Assembly: GCA_026988445.1 (NCBI GenBank)
Contig: JALSLF010000352.1
Span: 1-13,595 of the forward strand
Length of the DNA: 13,595 bases
Source of the DNA: Bacteroidales bacterium
GTDB lineage: Bacteria; Bacteroidota; Bacteroidia; Bacteroidales; NBLH01
Direction of reading: 5' to 3'
Shown: one piece after another, positions 6,286 to 13,595 of the stretch
How positions within the stretch are numbered: the stretch's first letter is position 1
Layout of the letters: each line of letters starts with the position of its first letter
Notes under the pieces: generated by a model
Database searches by the model: none
What the model was told of the DNA's origin: nothing
What the model saw: only the letters and a program-made list of their open reading frames with translations
Position numbers and translations under genes: made by a program

Positions 6286-7782
6286 TTAATCTACATTATC
6301 ATGCAAGTATGGGTTTTCACTTAACTCATCATCGTCGTCATCGTTTAAAGTATATCGAGAAACTTGTGAGTCGTCAACATCCAATTCTTCATCAATTTTA
6401 ATTCCTTTACGTTTAAAAGCCGGAATATTTTCCAATTCATCAATAATTTTCGGATTTGTTTCGTTTTTTAAATTTGTTTGTGTCTTTTTAGGTTCTTTTT
6501 TCTTTATAGATTTTAGTGCATTTTGTATTAAAGCATCTTCATCTACATCTACTTCGGTTTCTTGCTCTGTTGAAAATAGTGTGATTTCATCGTCCACTTT
6601 TTCTACCCCAATTGGTTCATTAATGGGTTGACTGCCCTTTTTAAGCTGAAAAATGTCTGAATCATCATTTTCGGGATAATCTACCTCAAAATCTATTTCA
6701 TCGTCTAAGCTAAGTTCGTTTGGGAAGGATTTTTTAGTTGATTTTGCTTGATTATCCGGTTTAAGTGTTTTTTTTGCTTTAACTCTTTCATAAGTATAAA
6801 GTTCCGGAATAATATCTGTTTCAAAACCTGTGGCAATAACCGTAACATTAATTTTTTCAGCCAAAGCTTCTTCTTGATTATATCCCCAAATTAAATCGGC
6901 ATTGTTGCCTGCTTTTTCTTGAGCATATTCGGTTATTTCATAAATTTCGTCCATTGTAATTTCATCATCTCCAAACGAAATATTCAGCAAAATATTTTTA
7001 GCTCCGGAAATATCGTTACTGTTAAGTAGGGGCGAGTTCAGCGCATCTTCAACAGCATTCATGGCACGGTTTTCACCTTCGGCAATTCCCGAACCAAGTA
7101 CGGCAACACCACTGTCTTTCATAACTGTTTGTACATCGGCAAAATCTACATTTACATATCCTTTTTTTGTGATAATTTCGGCAATACCTTTTGCGGCTAC
7201 CGTTAATACATTATCTGCTTTAGAAAAAGCTTCACGCACCCCAAGATTACCATAGATATCGCGTAAGCGTTCGTTATTGATTACTAAAAGAGAATCTACA
7301 TGTTTATTTATTTCCTGAACACCTTTTAATGCATTGTTCATGCGTTTTTCACCTTCAAAGCGAAACGGAAGGGTGATAATTGCAACAGTGAGAATGCCCA
7401 ATTCTTTTGCCGCTTTAGCAATTACCGGTGCTGCCCCTGTTCCTGTGCCGCCACCCATTCCTGCAGTAATAAACACCATTTTTGTGTTATTGCCTAAAAC
7501 GTTGTTTATTTCTTCAAGGCTTTCAATAGCTGCTTCTCTACCTGTATCGGGTTTGTTTCCGGCACCTAAACCTTCGGTAAGTTGCTTGCCCAGATGTATT
7601 TTTATAGGCACCGGGCTGCTTGCCAATGCCTGACTGTCGGTATTGCAAATAATAAAATCAACATCAGTAATTCCTTGATGAAACATGTAATTTACTGCGT
7701 TGCTTCCACCTCCACCAACTCCAACAACTTTAATAATCGAAGTGTTTTTTCTGGGTAAATCAAAAGGCATTATATCATCCAT
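6286..7782 (-). CDS. ftsZ: Cell division protein FtsZ
   Basis: FtsZ is the tubulin-like GTPase that polymerises into the Z-ring at midcell. The 498-residue product has the nucleotide-binding GVGGGGSNAV (residues 21-30), the tubulin signature GGGTGTG (110-116), LPFRFEG (138-144) and the T7 loop NADLIWG (294-300), which completes the catalytic site of the neighbouring subunit. The GTPase core ends near residue 320. It is followed by a long acidic, disordered-looking linker and the short motif IPAFKRKG (453-460), the likely FtsA-binding conserved peptide. That motif is not terminal: about 38 more residues follow, with SRYTLNDDDDDELSE and the end NPYLHDNVD. The length (E. coli is 383) reflects this tail, which I associate with Bacteroidota FtsZ. 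The start is ATG, 110 bases after ftsA, so a separate promoter is possible, though I see only an imperfect TAAATTG. Confidence 0.97.
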   Translation of the reverse strand: MDDIMPFDLPRKNTSIIKVVGVGGGGSNAVNYMFHQGITDVDFIICNTDSQALASSPVPIKIHLGKQLTEGLGAGNKPDTGREAAIESLEEINNVLGNNTKMVFITAGMGGGTGTGAAPVIAKAAKELGILTVAIITLPFRFEGEKRMNNALKGVQEINKHVDSLLVINNERLRDIYGNLGVREAFSKADNVLTVAAKGIAEIITKKGYVNVDFADVQTVMKDSGVAVLGSGIAEGENRAMNAVEDALNSPLLNSNDISGAKNILLNISFGDDEITMDEIYEITEYAQEKAGNNADLIWGYNQEEALAEKINVTVIATGFETDIIPELYTYERVKAKKTLKPDNQAKSTKKSFPNELSLDDEIDFEVDYPENDDSDIFQLKKGSQPINEPIGVEKVDDEITLFSTEQETEVDVDEDALIQNALKSIKKKEPKKTQTNLKNETNPKIIDELENIPAFKRKGIKIDEELDVDDSQVSRYTLNDDDDDELSENPYLHDNVD

Positions 7783-7892
7783 AACAATAAATTTTCCGTT
7801 TAAGCTAATTATTTTATTAATTCTATCTGGCTACAATTTATGACAATAAATTAAAATATCTATCTTGTTTTGTGCCTAAAATAGTTTTTATT

Positions 7893-9257
7893 TTACATCT
7901 CCGAACTTCTATCTTCAAACATTCCTGAAAAAAACTTTTTAACTCCGGAAAAAACTTTTTTAATCGGTTCTTCTTCTGAGTAATTTCCGTCCTCAAAATC
8001 TTCATCCTCTTCTATTTCTTTATTATTCCCATTTAAGATAGCATTTGCTTCGTTTTCAAGCTCGTGCATATATCCTCCAAGTAATAAGCCTATAGCTGTG
8101 GAATACATAGGTGAATTTACTTCTTTGTTTCCTGTTTCTGCTAAATAGTTAGGATAACTGATGTTTGTATCCAATCCGGTTAAATAGCCCATTAATTGGC
8201 GTAAATGTTTTAATAATGCACCACCACCGGTTAAGCTGATTCCTGCTCCCAGCTTATCGGCAAAACCTGAGTTCTCTATTTCAAAATTTACTCTTTGTAT
8301 TATTTCTTCCATGCGTGCCTGAATAATTTTTGATAAAAATTTCAGCGTAATTTTTTTAGGGTCGCGCCCTGCCACACTTTTTACCGATACTACTGCATCT
8401 GAGGTAGCTTCGCCTAATGCCGTCCCGAAATTTATTTTCAGTTTTTCTGCTTGGCGTTGTAATATGCCACATGCTTCTTTGATATCTCTGGTAATTACAT
8501 AGCCGCCAAATGGGATAACCGCTGTATGGCGTAAAATACCATCGTAATATATTGCTATATCCGTTGTTCCTCCACCTATATCCACCATTGCAACACCTAT
8601 TTCTTTTTCGTCTTCGCTTAATACCGCCATTGAAGATGCAATGGGTTCAAGCATCATCTGTTTAACGCTTAATCCGGCTCGTTCAACACTTTTTAAAATA
8701 TTTTTCGCCGACGCGGTTTCTGCAACTACAATATGAAAGTTGGCTTCAAGCCTTTTCCCTGACATACCCACAGGTTGTTTTACTCCGGTTTCTTTATCAA
8801 CAGTATAGCTTTGAGGGATGACATGAATAATTTCATCTCCATTATCCAGCGCTATATTTTGCATATCCTTTAACAGCTCGTCAATATCATGTTGTTTAAT
8901 TTCGTTATCTTCCGAATTGATGTATCGTGAGTGTCTGTTTTTTAAGCTTTTAATGTGTTGTCCGGCAATACCTACATACACATCTTTAAATTCAATCCCC
9001 GATTGTTTTTCGGCTTGTTCAACGGCATCCTGAATTGCACCTGCTGCTTCGTCGATATTTAATACTACACCACGCTTAACACCATGAGATTCAACTTTTC
9101 CCATGCCTAATACTTGAACTTTTCCGGTGTTGAAAACTTTCCCGACTATGGCAACAATTTTAGTGGTACCTATATCTACTGCGGCAATTATTTTTTCAGT
9201 TTGCGCTAAATCTGAATTTGTCTTTCTTTTTGTTTGAAATGCAGTGTTTTGGTTCAT
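7893..9257 (-). CDS. ftsA: Cell division protein FtsA
   Basis: FtsA is the actin-like ATPase that tethers FtsZ to the inner membrane and recruits later division proteins. In 454 residues it has phosphate-1 loop DIGTTK (28-33), phosphate-2 loop DIGGGTTD (226-233) and adenosine motif LTGGGALLKH (342-351). The FtsA-specific 1C domain fits the segment around residues 90-190. A very acidic stretch (EIEEDEDFEDG, 414-424) leads to an amphipathic helix (IKKVFSGVKKFFSGMFED, 432-449), the expected membrane-targeting element. The first 22 residues before the conserved core are polar and longer than usual; no later start fits, because the next Met is residue 52. It lies 23 bases downstream of ftsQ and 110 bases upstream of ftsZ. 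Confidence 0.96.
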   Translation of the reverse strand: MNQNTAFQTKRKTNSDLAQTEKIIAAVDIGTTKIVAIVGKVFNTGKVQVLGMGKVESHGVKRGVVLNIDEAAGAIQDAVEQAEKQSGIEFKDVYVGIAGQHIKSLKNRHSRYINSEDNEIKQHDIDELLKDMQNIALDNGDEIIHVIPQSYTVDKETGVKQPVGMSGKRLEANFHIVVAETASAKNILKSVERAGLSVKQMMLEPIASSMAVLSEDEKEIGVAMVDIGGGTTDIAIYYDGILRHTAVIPFGGYVITRDIKEACGILQRQAEKLKINFGTALGEATSDAVVSVKSVAGRDPKKITLKFLSKIIQARMEEIIQRVNFEIENSGFADKLGAGISLTGGGALLKHLRQLMGYLTGLDTNISYPNYLAETGNKEVNSPMYSTAIGLLLGGYMHELENEANAILNGNNKEIEEDEDFEDGNYSEEEPIKKVFSGVKKFFSGMFEDRSSEM

Positions 9258-9280
9258 TTTTTTCGGATTTAGGGGTTATT

Positions 9281-10069
9281 CTATTTTTTTTCACATATTA
9301 CTTGATGTTCATATTTCAAGTTGATCGACTTATATTTGTTCCAACCTTTGTAAAGAAAGCCTTTTTTGTAAGTGGCTTCCAATTTTTTAAATTTTTTTTG
9401 ATAATTTTTTATTGTTCCAAAATAGATAATTTGTGCTCCTACTAAGGGAACTAATTCAAACTCGTTTTCATTATTAAGGTAAATTTGTTGAATTTGTGCT
9501 TTCCAAAAATCATTTTTATTAATAAAATCGGCTAATACCAATATGTCTTGAAGTACTTTTTTGTCTTTATTAATATTTTGATTATCAAGAACATACATTG
9601 TTGTATCAAAGTTGGGATTAAAATTTATATTTCCACTTGCCACCAATAATCTTAAAGAAACTTTTTTTGACAACGGAAGTAAATAACCTTCACTATCAAT
9701 ATAATAACCTTTATTTTTGCTGTTTATTACTCGAACTATTGGTAATCGTTGTGCTATTTTCACATTTAAAACGCCATTTATTTCGGTATAAACTTCTGCT
9801 GCCTTAACGTAGGGTTGATCTGAAATTATCTTTTCAAGTTTAGAGATATTCAGCTCGTTCATTGGTCTTCCCAATACTTTTTCATCTTTTTCGTCAATCA
9901 GCTTTATCAAATCGTCTCTATCAACAAAACGATAGTTTAATGAATCGATATAAATAACATTTATTGAAGTGCACAAAGCTTTTTTTTGTCGTGAACTGAC
10001 AAAGCCCAATACTACAAAAAAGTAGATGCCAACAAATACCCAAAATGTTATGTTTAAATATTTTTTCAT
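9281..10069 (-). CDS. ftsQ: Cell division protein FtsQ
   Basis: FtsQ is a single-pass inner-membrane protein that links FtsA/FtsZ to the septal peptidoglycan machinery. The 262-residue product has a short cytoplasmic N-terminus, one transmembrane helix (about residues 7-25, ITFWVFVGIYFFVVLGFV) and a periplasmic part. A POTRA-like domain at about 35-112 ends with YVKAAEVYTEINGVLNVKI. The C-terminal beta region contains YYIDSEGYLLPLS and the closing segment FGTIKNYQKKFKKLEATYKK, matching the FtsQ/DivIB pattern. Sequence identity in this family is low, so the call leans on topology and on the position between murC and ftsA. The stop is 23 bases before ftsA; the start follows murC by 43 bases. 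Confidence 0.92.
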   Translation of the reverse strand: MKKYLNITFWVFVGIYFFVVLGFVSSRQKKALCTSINVIYIDSLNYRFVDRDDLIKLIDEKDEKVLGRPMNELNISKLEKIISDQPYVKAAEVYTEINGVLNVKIAQRLPIVRVINSKNKGYYIDSEGYLLPLSKKVSLRLLVASGNINFNPNFDTTMYVLDNQNINKDKKVLQDILVLADFINKNDFWKAQIQQIYLNNENEFELVPLVGAQIIYFGTIKNYQKKFKKLEATYKKGFLYKGWNKYKSINLKYEHQVICEKK

Positions 10070-10112
10070 TAACTTAATCCTGTTTTTATATTTGTTCTAT
10101 TAATTTCTCAAC

Positions 10113-11507
10113 TCAAAGAGATGAGTTAGGCTTAAAATATTTTTCGATGGGTGTTACCAAGTCGGCTATATCGCCTGCACCCATAGTTAATAAAATTTCA
10201 GGGCGTTTATTTTTTAATAAATCAAGTACTTTCTCTTTACTGCATTGTGTTTTTTTTACTTTCTTAAGTTTGTCAAAAATTAATTTTGAACTAACTCCTT
10301 TTATCGGTAATTCCCTTGCCGGATAAATATCTAATAAATACAATTCATCTAGCAAATCTAAACTTTCGGCAAATTCATTTGCAAAATCTTTTGTACGACT
10401 GAACAAATGCGGTTGAAAGATTCCTGTTATTTGCTTATCAGGATAAATTTCTTTTACTGATGAAATAAAAGCTTTCAATTCGCGCGGATGATGTGCATAA
10501 TCATCAATATACACAAAATCCGAATTTATGATTCGGTAATCAAAACGTCTTTTGACTCCTTTGAAATTGCTCAGTTGTTTATACATTAGCTCTTTGCTTG
10601 TTTCCGATACGTAGCATATTGCTAATGAAGCAAGTGCATTTTCAAGGTTTATTTTTCCGGGAATACCGGTTTCCATATCCTTGAGCACAGTGTTTGGAGC
10701 TACAAAATCAAATTTGTAGGTTCCGTTACTATTCATTCTAATGTTTTCAGCTCTGAAATCAGCATCTCCGGCTAATTCATAGGTGAATTGTTGTATATCG
10801 GAACGAACTTGCAAATTTAAACCTTTTTTATAAATAAGTATTCCTTTTAGCACAACATTATTGACAAACTGACCAAAAGATTTGACTAAATTTTCCTTAT
10901 TTTTATAAATATCCAAATGATCTGCGTCTATTGATGTAATTAATGCAATTTGTGGGTGTAAGCTTAAAAATGAACGGTCGTATTCGTCTGCTTCAACTAC
11001 TGCAAAGGCATTACTGCTTTCTTGCTTGGGCAATACTAAATTTGATTCTTCGTCTTTTAATATCCCGCCAAGGAAAGCGTAACATCCTGTTTGACTTGCT
11101 TTTAAGATATGTGCAGTAATTGAAGATACTGAAGTTTTACCATGTGTTCCGGCTATAGCAATTGTTTTTATATTTTGGGTTATGAAACCCAGTACTTCTG
11201 CACGTTTATACAGTGTAAAATTATTTTCTTTAAAAAAACGTAATTCTATGTTGTTTTCCGGCACAGCGGGAGTATAAATAATCAGGCTTTCTTCTTTATT
11301 TTGTTTGATAATTTCAGGGATATTTCTTAGGTCATCTTTATAATGAATTTTTGCGCCTTCATCACTTAATTTTTGCGTTAAGCTAGTTTCTGTACGGTCA
11401 TATCCATACACAGCCTTTTGCAAATGCAAGAAAAAGCGGGCAAGCGCACTCATCCCGATGCCTCCTATTCCTATAAAATAAATGCTATGTATTTTGTTGA
11501 TATTCAC
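10113..11507 (-). CDS. murC: UDP-N-acetylmuramate--L-alanine ligase
   Basis: MurC adds L-alanine to UDP-N-acetylmuramic acid with ATP, the first step of the peptidoglycan stem peptide, in the cytoplasm. The 464-residue product has the UDP-binding loop GIGGIGMSA (13-21), the ATP P-loop GTHGKTS (120-126), EADEYDRSF (172-180), DADHLD (194-199), the hinge region FKGVKRRFD (315-323), DDYAHHP (335-341) and TMGAGD (441-446): a complete three-domain ligase of usual length. The start is GTG at 11507-11505, 7 codons before the Rossmann motif (SIYFIGIGG). An upstream lipoprotein gene ends 50 bases earlier, so murC is separated here from its usual partner murG. Confidence 0.96.
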   Translation of the reverse strand: MNINKIHSIYFIGIGGIGMSALARFFLHLQKAVYGYDRTETSLTQKLSDEGAKIHYKDDLRNIPEIIKQNKEESLIIYTPAVPENNIELRFFKENNFTLYKRAEVLGFITQNIKTIAIAGTHGKTSVSSITAHILKASQTGCYAFLGGILKDEESNLVLPKQESSNAFAVVEADEYDRSFLSLHPQIALITSIDADHLDIYKNKENLVKSFGQFVNNVVLKGILIYKKGLNLQVRSDIQQFTYELAGDADFRAENIRMNSNGTYKFDFVAPNTVLKDMETGIPGKINLENALASLAICYVSETSKELMYKQLSNFKGVKRRFDYRIINSDFVYIDDYAHHPRELKAFISSVKEIYPDKQITGIFQPHLFSRTKDFANEFAESLDLLDELYLLDIYPARELPIKGVSSKLIFDKLKKVKKTQCSKEKVLDLLKNKRPEILLTMGAGDIADLVTPIEKYFKPNSSL

Positions 11508-11557
11508 CTGCTTGTTGTTTTTATGCTTTAAAAGTATTTAATATCTTTTAAGAAAAA

Positions 11558-12445
11558 TTAATTATCTGCAAATAATGCATCGAACTCTTCGTTTAAGCGA
11601 TGTATTTTTTCTGTGTCTTGTCTTTTTTTAGCAATTTCAGCGCTTAAATCGCTTAAATACTCAAAACCTGTTGAGACATTTTGTAATAATTCTGTTATAC
11701 TTTCCGTTTTTTGTTCTTTTTCTTTTACTAATTGTAATTTGTATAAATTTACAAGTACATCACTATTATTATAAGGCTTATCTACCAGATTTGATACTTT
11801 TTGTTTATTAAATTGTGTATTGTTTATTGCGTTAATTCCTTTTTTGTAATTTTCTAAATCTGCTTCAAAAAGTAGATACAATTTTTCTAAATCGGCATTC
11901 CATAAATCGGCATATAAAAGGCTTAATTCCATAATTGCCGGTTTTTCGTTGAAACGTGTACCCGAAACTTGTTTTTTTAGCATTTGCACTCTTTCTTGGA
12001 AATAATCGTTCACTTTAAATGAATCTAATGCTGTGGCAGCTGCAAATATTTTATTTTGTAAATTAGAACTTGAATAATCAAATTTTTTGTCTAAAAAAAG
12101 GTTGTATGCCGAAAAAGCTTTTTTAAACAAGCGGAAAGCAGCTTGTTTTTCAATATTGTTTTTGATAAAGCCTGCATTTACCGTATTCATTTGCATCATA
12201 TAAGTAGCCGGAGACGGATCGTTTAATATGCGAATCATCTCATTATCGTAGGATTGTGTACGTAATGAAGTATTTAACACATCGTAGGCATCAATGGCTT
12301 TAGTTGCCAGCAAAATGCCGTTTTCCGATAAAAATACCGTTTCGTTTTTATGTCTTTGTTTGGTGCATGAAAAAGAAATTGACAACAATAAAAAGAGTAC
12401 AGTTAATACCTGAATTTTTATTAAAATGTTTTTATATGTTTTCAT
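11558..12445 (-). CDS. Putative helical lipoprotein, function unknown
   Basis: I do not recognise this 295-residue protein. It has a basic N-terminus (KTYKNILIKIQ), a hydrophobic core (VLTVLFLLLSIS) and a cysteine at residue 27 (SFSC), which reads as a weak lipobox of the kind seen in Bacteroidota lipoproteins. The mature part is almost wholly predicted helix, rich in Asn, Lys, Glu and Leu, with few Gly or Pro. The C-terminal 60 residues (EKEQKTESITELLQNVSTGF onward) look like coiled coil. No catalytic motif is visible. It lies between murG and murC, which are usually adjacent, 126 bases after murG and 50 before murC. It appears to have its own promoter. Base composition resembles its neighbours, so there is no sign of recent transfer. 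A cell-envelope role during growth is a guess. Confidence 0.7.
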   Translation of the reverse strand: MKTYKNILIKIQVLTVLFLLLSISFSCTKQRHKNETVFLSENGILLATKAIDAYDVLNTSLRTQSYDNEMIRILNDPSPATYMMQMNTVNAGFIKNNIEKQAAFRLFKKAFSAYNLFLDKKFDYSSSNLQNKIFAAATALDSFKVNDYFQERVQMLKKQVSGTRFNEKPAIMELSLLYADLWNADLEKLYLLFEADLENYKKGINAINNTQFNKQKVSNLVDKPYNNSDVLVNLYKLQLVKEKEQKTESITELLQNVSTGFEYLSDLSAEIAKKRQDTEKIHRLNEEFDALFADN

Positions 12446-12492
12446 AACTAAGGTTTTAATGATGTAAAATTACTAAATAAAATATTAAATGA

Positions 12493-12500
12493 CAAAGATA
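12493..12500 (-). promoter_or_regulatory. Putative -7 promoter element for the lipoprotein gene
   Basis: On the minus strand this reads TATCTTTG, an exact TAnnTTTG match, 47 bases upstream of the lipoprotein ATG. A start site about 5-7 bases downstream would leave a leader near 40 nt. The -33 position (ATTA) does not match TTTG, so the call is tentative. If real, the lipoprotein, and perhaps murC onward, can be transcribed independently of murG. Confidence 0.4.
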
Positions 12501-12571
12501 CTTTACATTTTTCATATAATAATTTATATTTTATTCTGCTCTTGTTTTGTATTATTTTGATAATTAGTATT

Positions 12572-13595
12572 TTAATTAATTATTTTAATAATTTCTTTTG
12601 CAATCATTTTATCGGCATTTTTTATTCCTAACTTAGCTGCATTTGTACTTAATTGCTGTATTTTTTCTTGATTATTAATTAAATCTAAGGCTGTATTTAT
12701 CATTTTTTCTTTTGTTTCAAGGTCTTTAACCAGTACTGCTGCATCTTTTTCAACCAGTGCCATGGCATTTTTAGTTTGATGATCTTCGGCAACATTTGGA
12801 GAAGGTACCAGAATTGATGCTTTTTTCAATAAACATAATTCGGAAATAGTTGCAGCACCGGCTCTTGAAATTACCAAATCAGCTACGGCATAAGCATAAT
12901 CCATTCTACTTATAAAATCATACACTTTACAATTGTTTGCTCCCGATTTTTTTAGTGCATCATTAGATTTCTGGTAATAAAATTTACCTGTTTGCCATAA
13001 AATTTGAATTTCTGATTTTTTTATATTTTCCAATCCTGCTATTACTCCTTCGTTGATGGAACGTGCTCCACCACTTCCGCCAAGTACTAATATTGTTTTA
13101 ATATCCGGCTTTAAGCCGAAATATTTAAAAGCTTCTGTTTTATCCGGCTCATTTTCAAATAAAGTTTGCCGAACAGGATTTCCTGTTTTTATTATTTTTT
13201 CCTTTGGAAAATAAGGTTCCATATTATCGTAAGCTACACAAATTTTCTTTGCGTATTTAGCCAGTAGTTTATTTGTTACGCCCGCATAAGAATTTTGTTC
13301 TTGCAATAAAACGGGAATTCCTTTTTTTCCTGCAACCCAGCCAACAGGAGCACTGGCAAAACCCCCAACCCCGACTACAATATCGGGTTTAAACCTGTTT
13401 ATAATTTTACGTGATAAAAATAAGCTTTTAATAAGTTTGAATAGTACACTAATATTTTTTAAAGTCAATTTTCGTTCTAACCCGCGTATAGGTAATGCTT
13501 TAATAGGGTAGCCCGCAGCCGGTACTTTTTCCATTTCAATTTTACCTTCGGCACCCACAAACAGGATATCAAGATCATTATGCTCTTTCTTTAAA
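12572..13595 (-). CDS. murG: UDP-GlcNAc:lipid I N-acetylglucosaminyltransferase MurG (5' end missing)
   Basis: MurG adds GlcNAc to lipid I to make lipid II on the cytoplasmic face of the inner membrane. The frame stays open to the right edge: the codons beyond the GTG at 13558 read LKKEHNDLDILF before VGAEGK, which fits MurG, so the GTG is an internal valine and not the start. About 340 residues are visible; the N-terminal 20-25, with the GGGTGGH loop, lie outside. Numbering from the first visible codon: GVGGFASAP (75-83), QEQNSYAGVTN (98-108), GNPVR (138-142), the donor-site loop GGSGGA (172-177), SRAGAATISE (243-252) and DHQTKNA (271-277). This is a normal, intact GT-B enzyme as far as it can be seen. 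A lipoprotein gene follows instead of murC. Confidence 0.95.
   Translation of the reverse strand, partial: LKKEHNDLDILFVGAEGKIEMEKVPAAGYPIKALPIRGLERKLTLKNISVLFKLIKSLFLSRKIINRFKPDIVVGVGGFASAPVGWVAGKKGIPVLLQEQNSYAGVTNKLLAKYAKKICVAYDNMEPYFPKEKIIKTGNPVRQTLFENEPDKTEAFKYFGLKPDIKTILVLGGSGGARSINEGVIAGLENIKKSEIQILWQTGKFYYQKSNDALKKSGANNCKVYDFISRMDYAYAVADLVISRAGAATISELCLLKKASILVPSPNVAEDHQTKNAMALVEKDAAVLVKDLETKEKMINTALDLINNQEKIQQLSTNAAKLGIKNADKMIAKEIIKIIN

Noticed and set aside
7061..7633. Plus-strand frames antisense to ftsZ
   Set aside because: They lie opposite the most conserved part of ftsZ and reflect its codon pattern; no independent start signal or domain.
11528..11551. Possible terminator between the lipoprotein gene and murC (TTAAAAG/CTTTTAA)
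   Set aside because: The stem is 7 bp and almost all A-T, with no good T-tract after it on the minus strand.
11641..11658. Tandem 9-bp repeat CGCTTAAAT x2 in the lipoprotein gene
   Set aside because: Only two copies, in frame, encoding a Leu-Ser repeat in a helical region; nothing suggests phase variation or a repeat array.
13556..13558. GTG as the start of murG
   Set aside because: The frame is open to the window edge and the upstream residues match MurG, so the true start is outside the window.
1..13595. CRISPR array, tRNA, rRNA, insertion sequence or prophage
   Set aside because: No repeat-spacer pattern, no cloverleaf or rRNA-like sequence, and no transposase, integrase or phage gene was seen; coding density and composition are even throughout.

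Overview
The window is a low-GC, tightly packed chromosomal segment. It most likely comes from a member of the Bacteroidota. Three things point there: a murG-murC-ftsQ-ftsA-ftsZ division and cell-wall run followed by yqeY; a coaX, outer-membrane beta-barrel, TPR protein, lptC and CNNM/hemolysin-family run with the look of that phylum; and perfect matches to the Bacteroidota -7 element (TAnnTTTG) upstream of two genes. A-rich leaders and frequent TTG/GTG starts fit as well. I cannot resolve the order or family. I see no mobile element, CRISPR array, tRNA or rRNA.

Layout from right to left, in the direction of transcription of most genes (minus strand). The dcw part holds murG (5' end cut by the right edge), an unrecognised lipoprotein gene with its own likely promoter, murC (GTG start), ftsQ, ftsA, ftsZ and yqeY. 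Together they make the last lipid-linked peptidoglycan precursor (MurG), the UDP-MurNAc-alanine ligation (MurC) and the Z-ring with its membrane tether and periplasmic partner (FtsZ, FtsA, FtsQ).

A two-gene plus-strand pair follows at 5228-5814: a stand-alone receiver-domain response regulator overlapping by 4 bp a 64-residue double zinc-ribbon protein. It meets yqeY tail to tail with only 5 bp between the stop codons, and it diverges from coaX across a 128-bp AT-rich spacer containing repeats.

The left part, again on the minus strand, holds coaX (pantothenate kinase, TTG start), a beta-barrel outer-membrane protein overlapping coaX by 17 bp, a secreted TPR protein with its own promoter and a clear intrinsic terminator, then lptC, a 54-residue membrane protein and the start of a CNNM-domain membrane protein that runs off the left edge. 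lptC works in LPS export, so this half has an envelope theme.

Most genes are conserved housekeeping genes. The most unusual items are the response-regulator/zinc-ribbon pair, the lipoprotein between murG and murC, and the small two-helix membrane protein between lptC and the CNNM gene. No intergenic stretch exceeds about 130 bases. I found no clear evidence of a wholly new multi-gene system.
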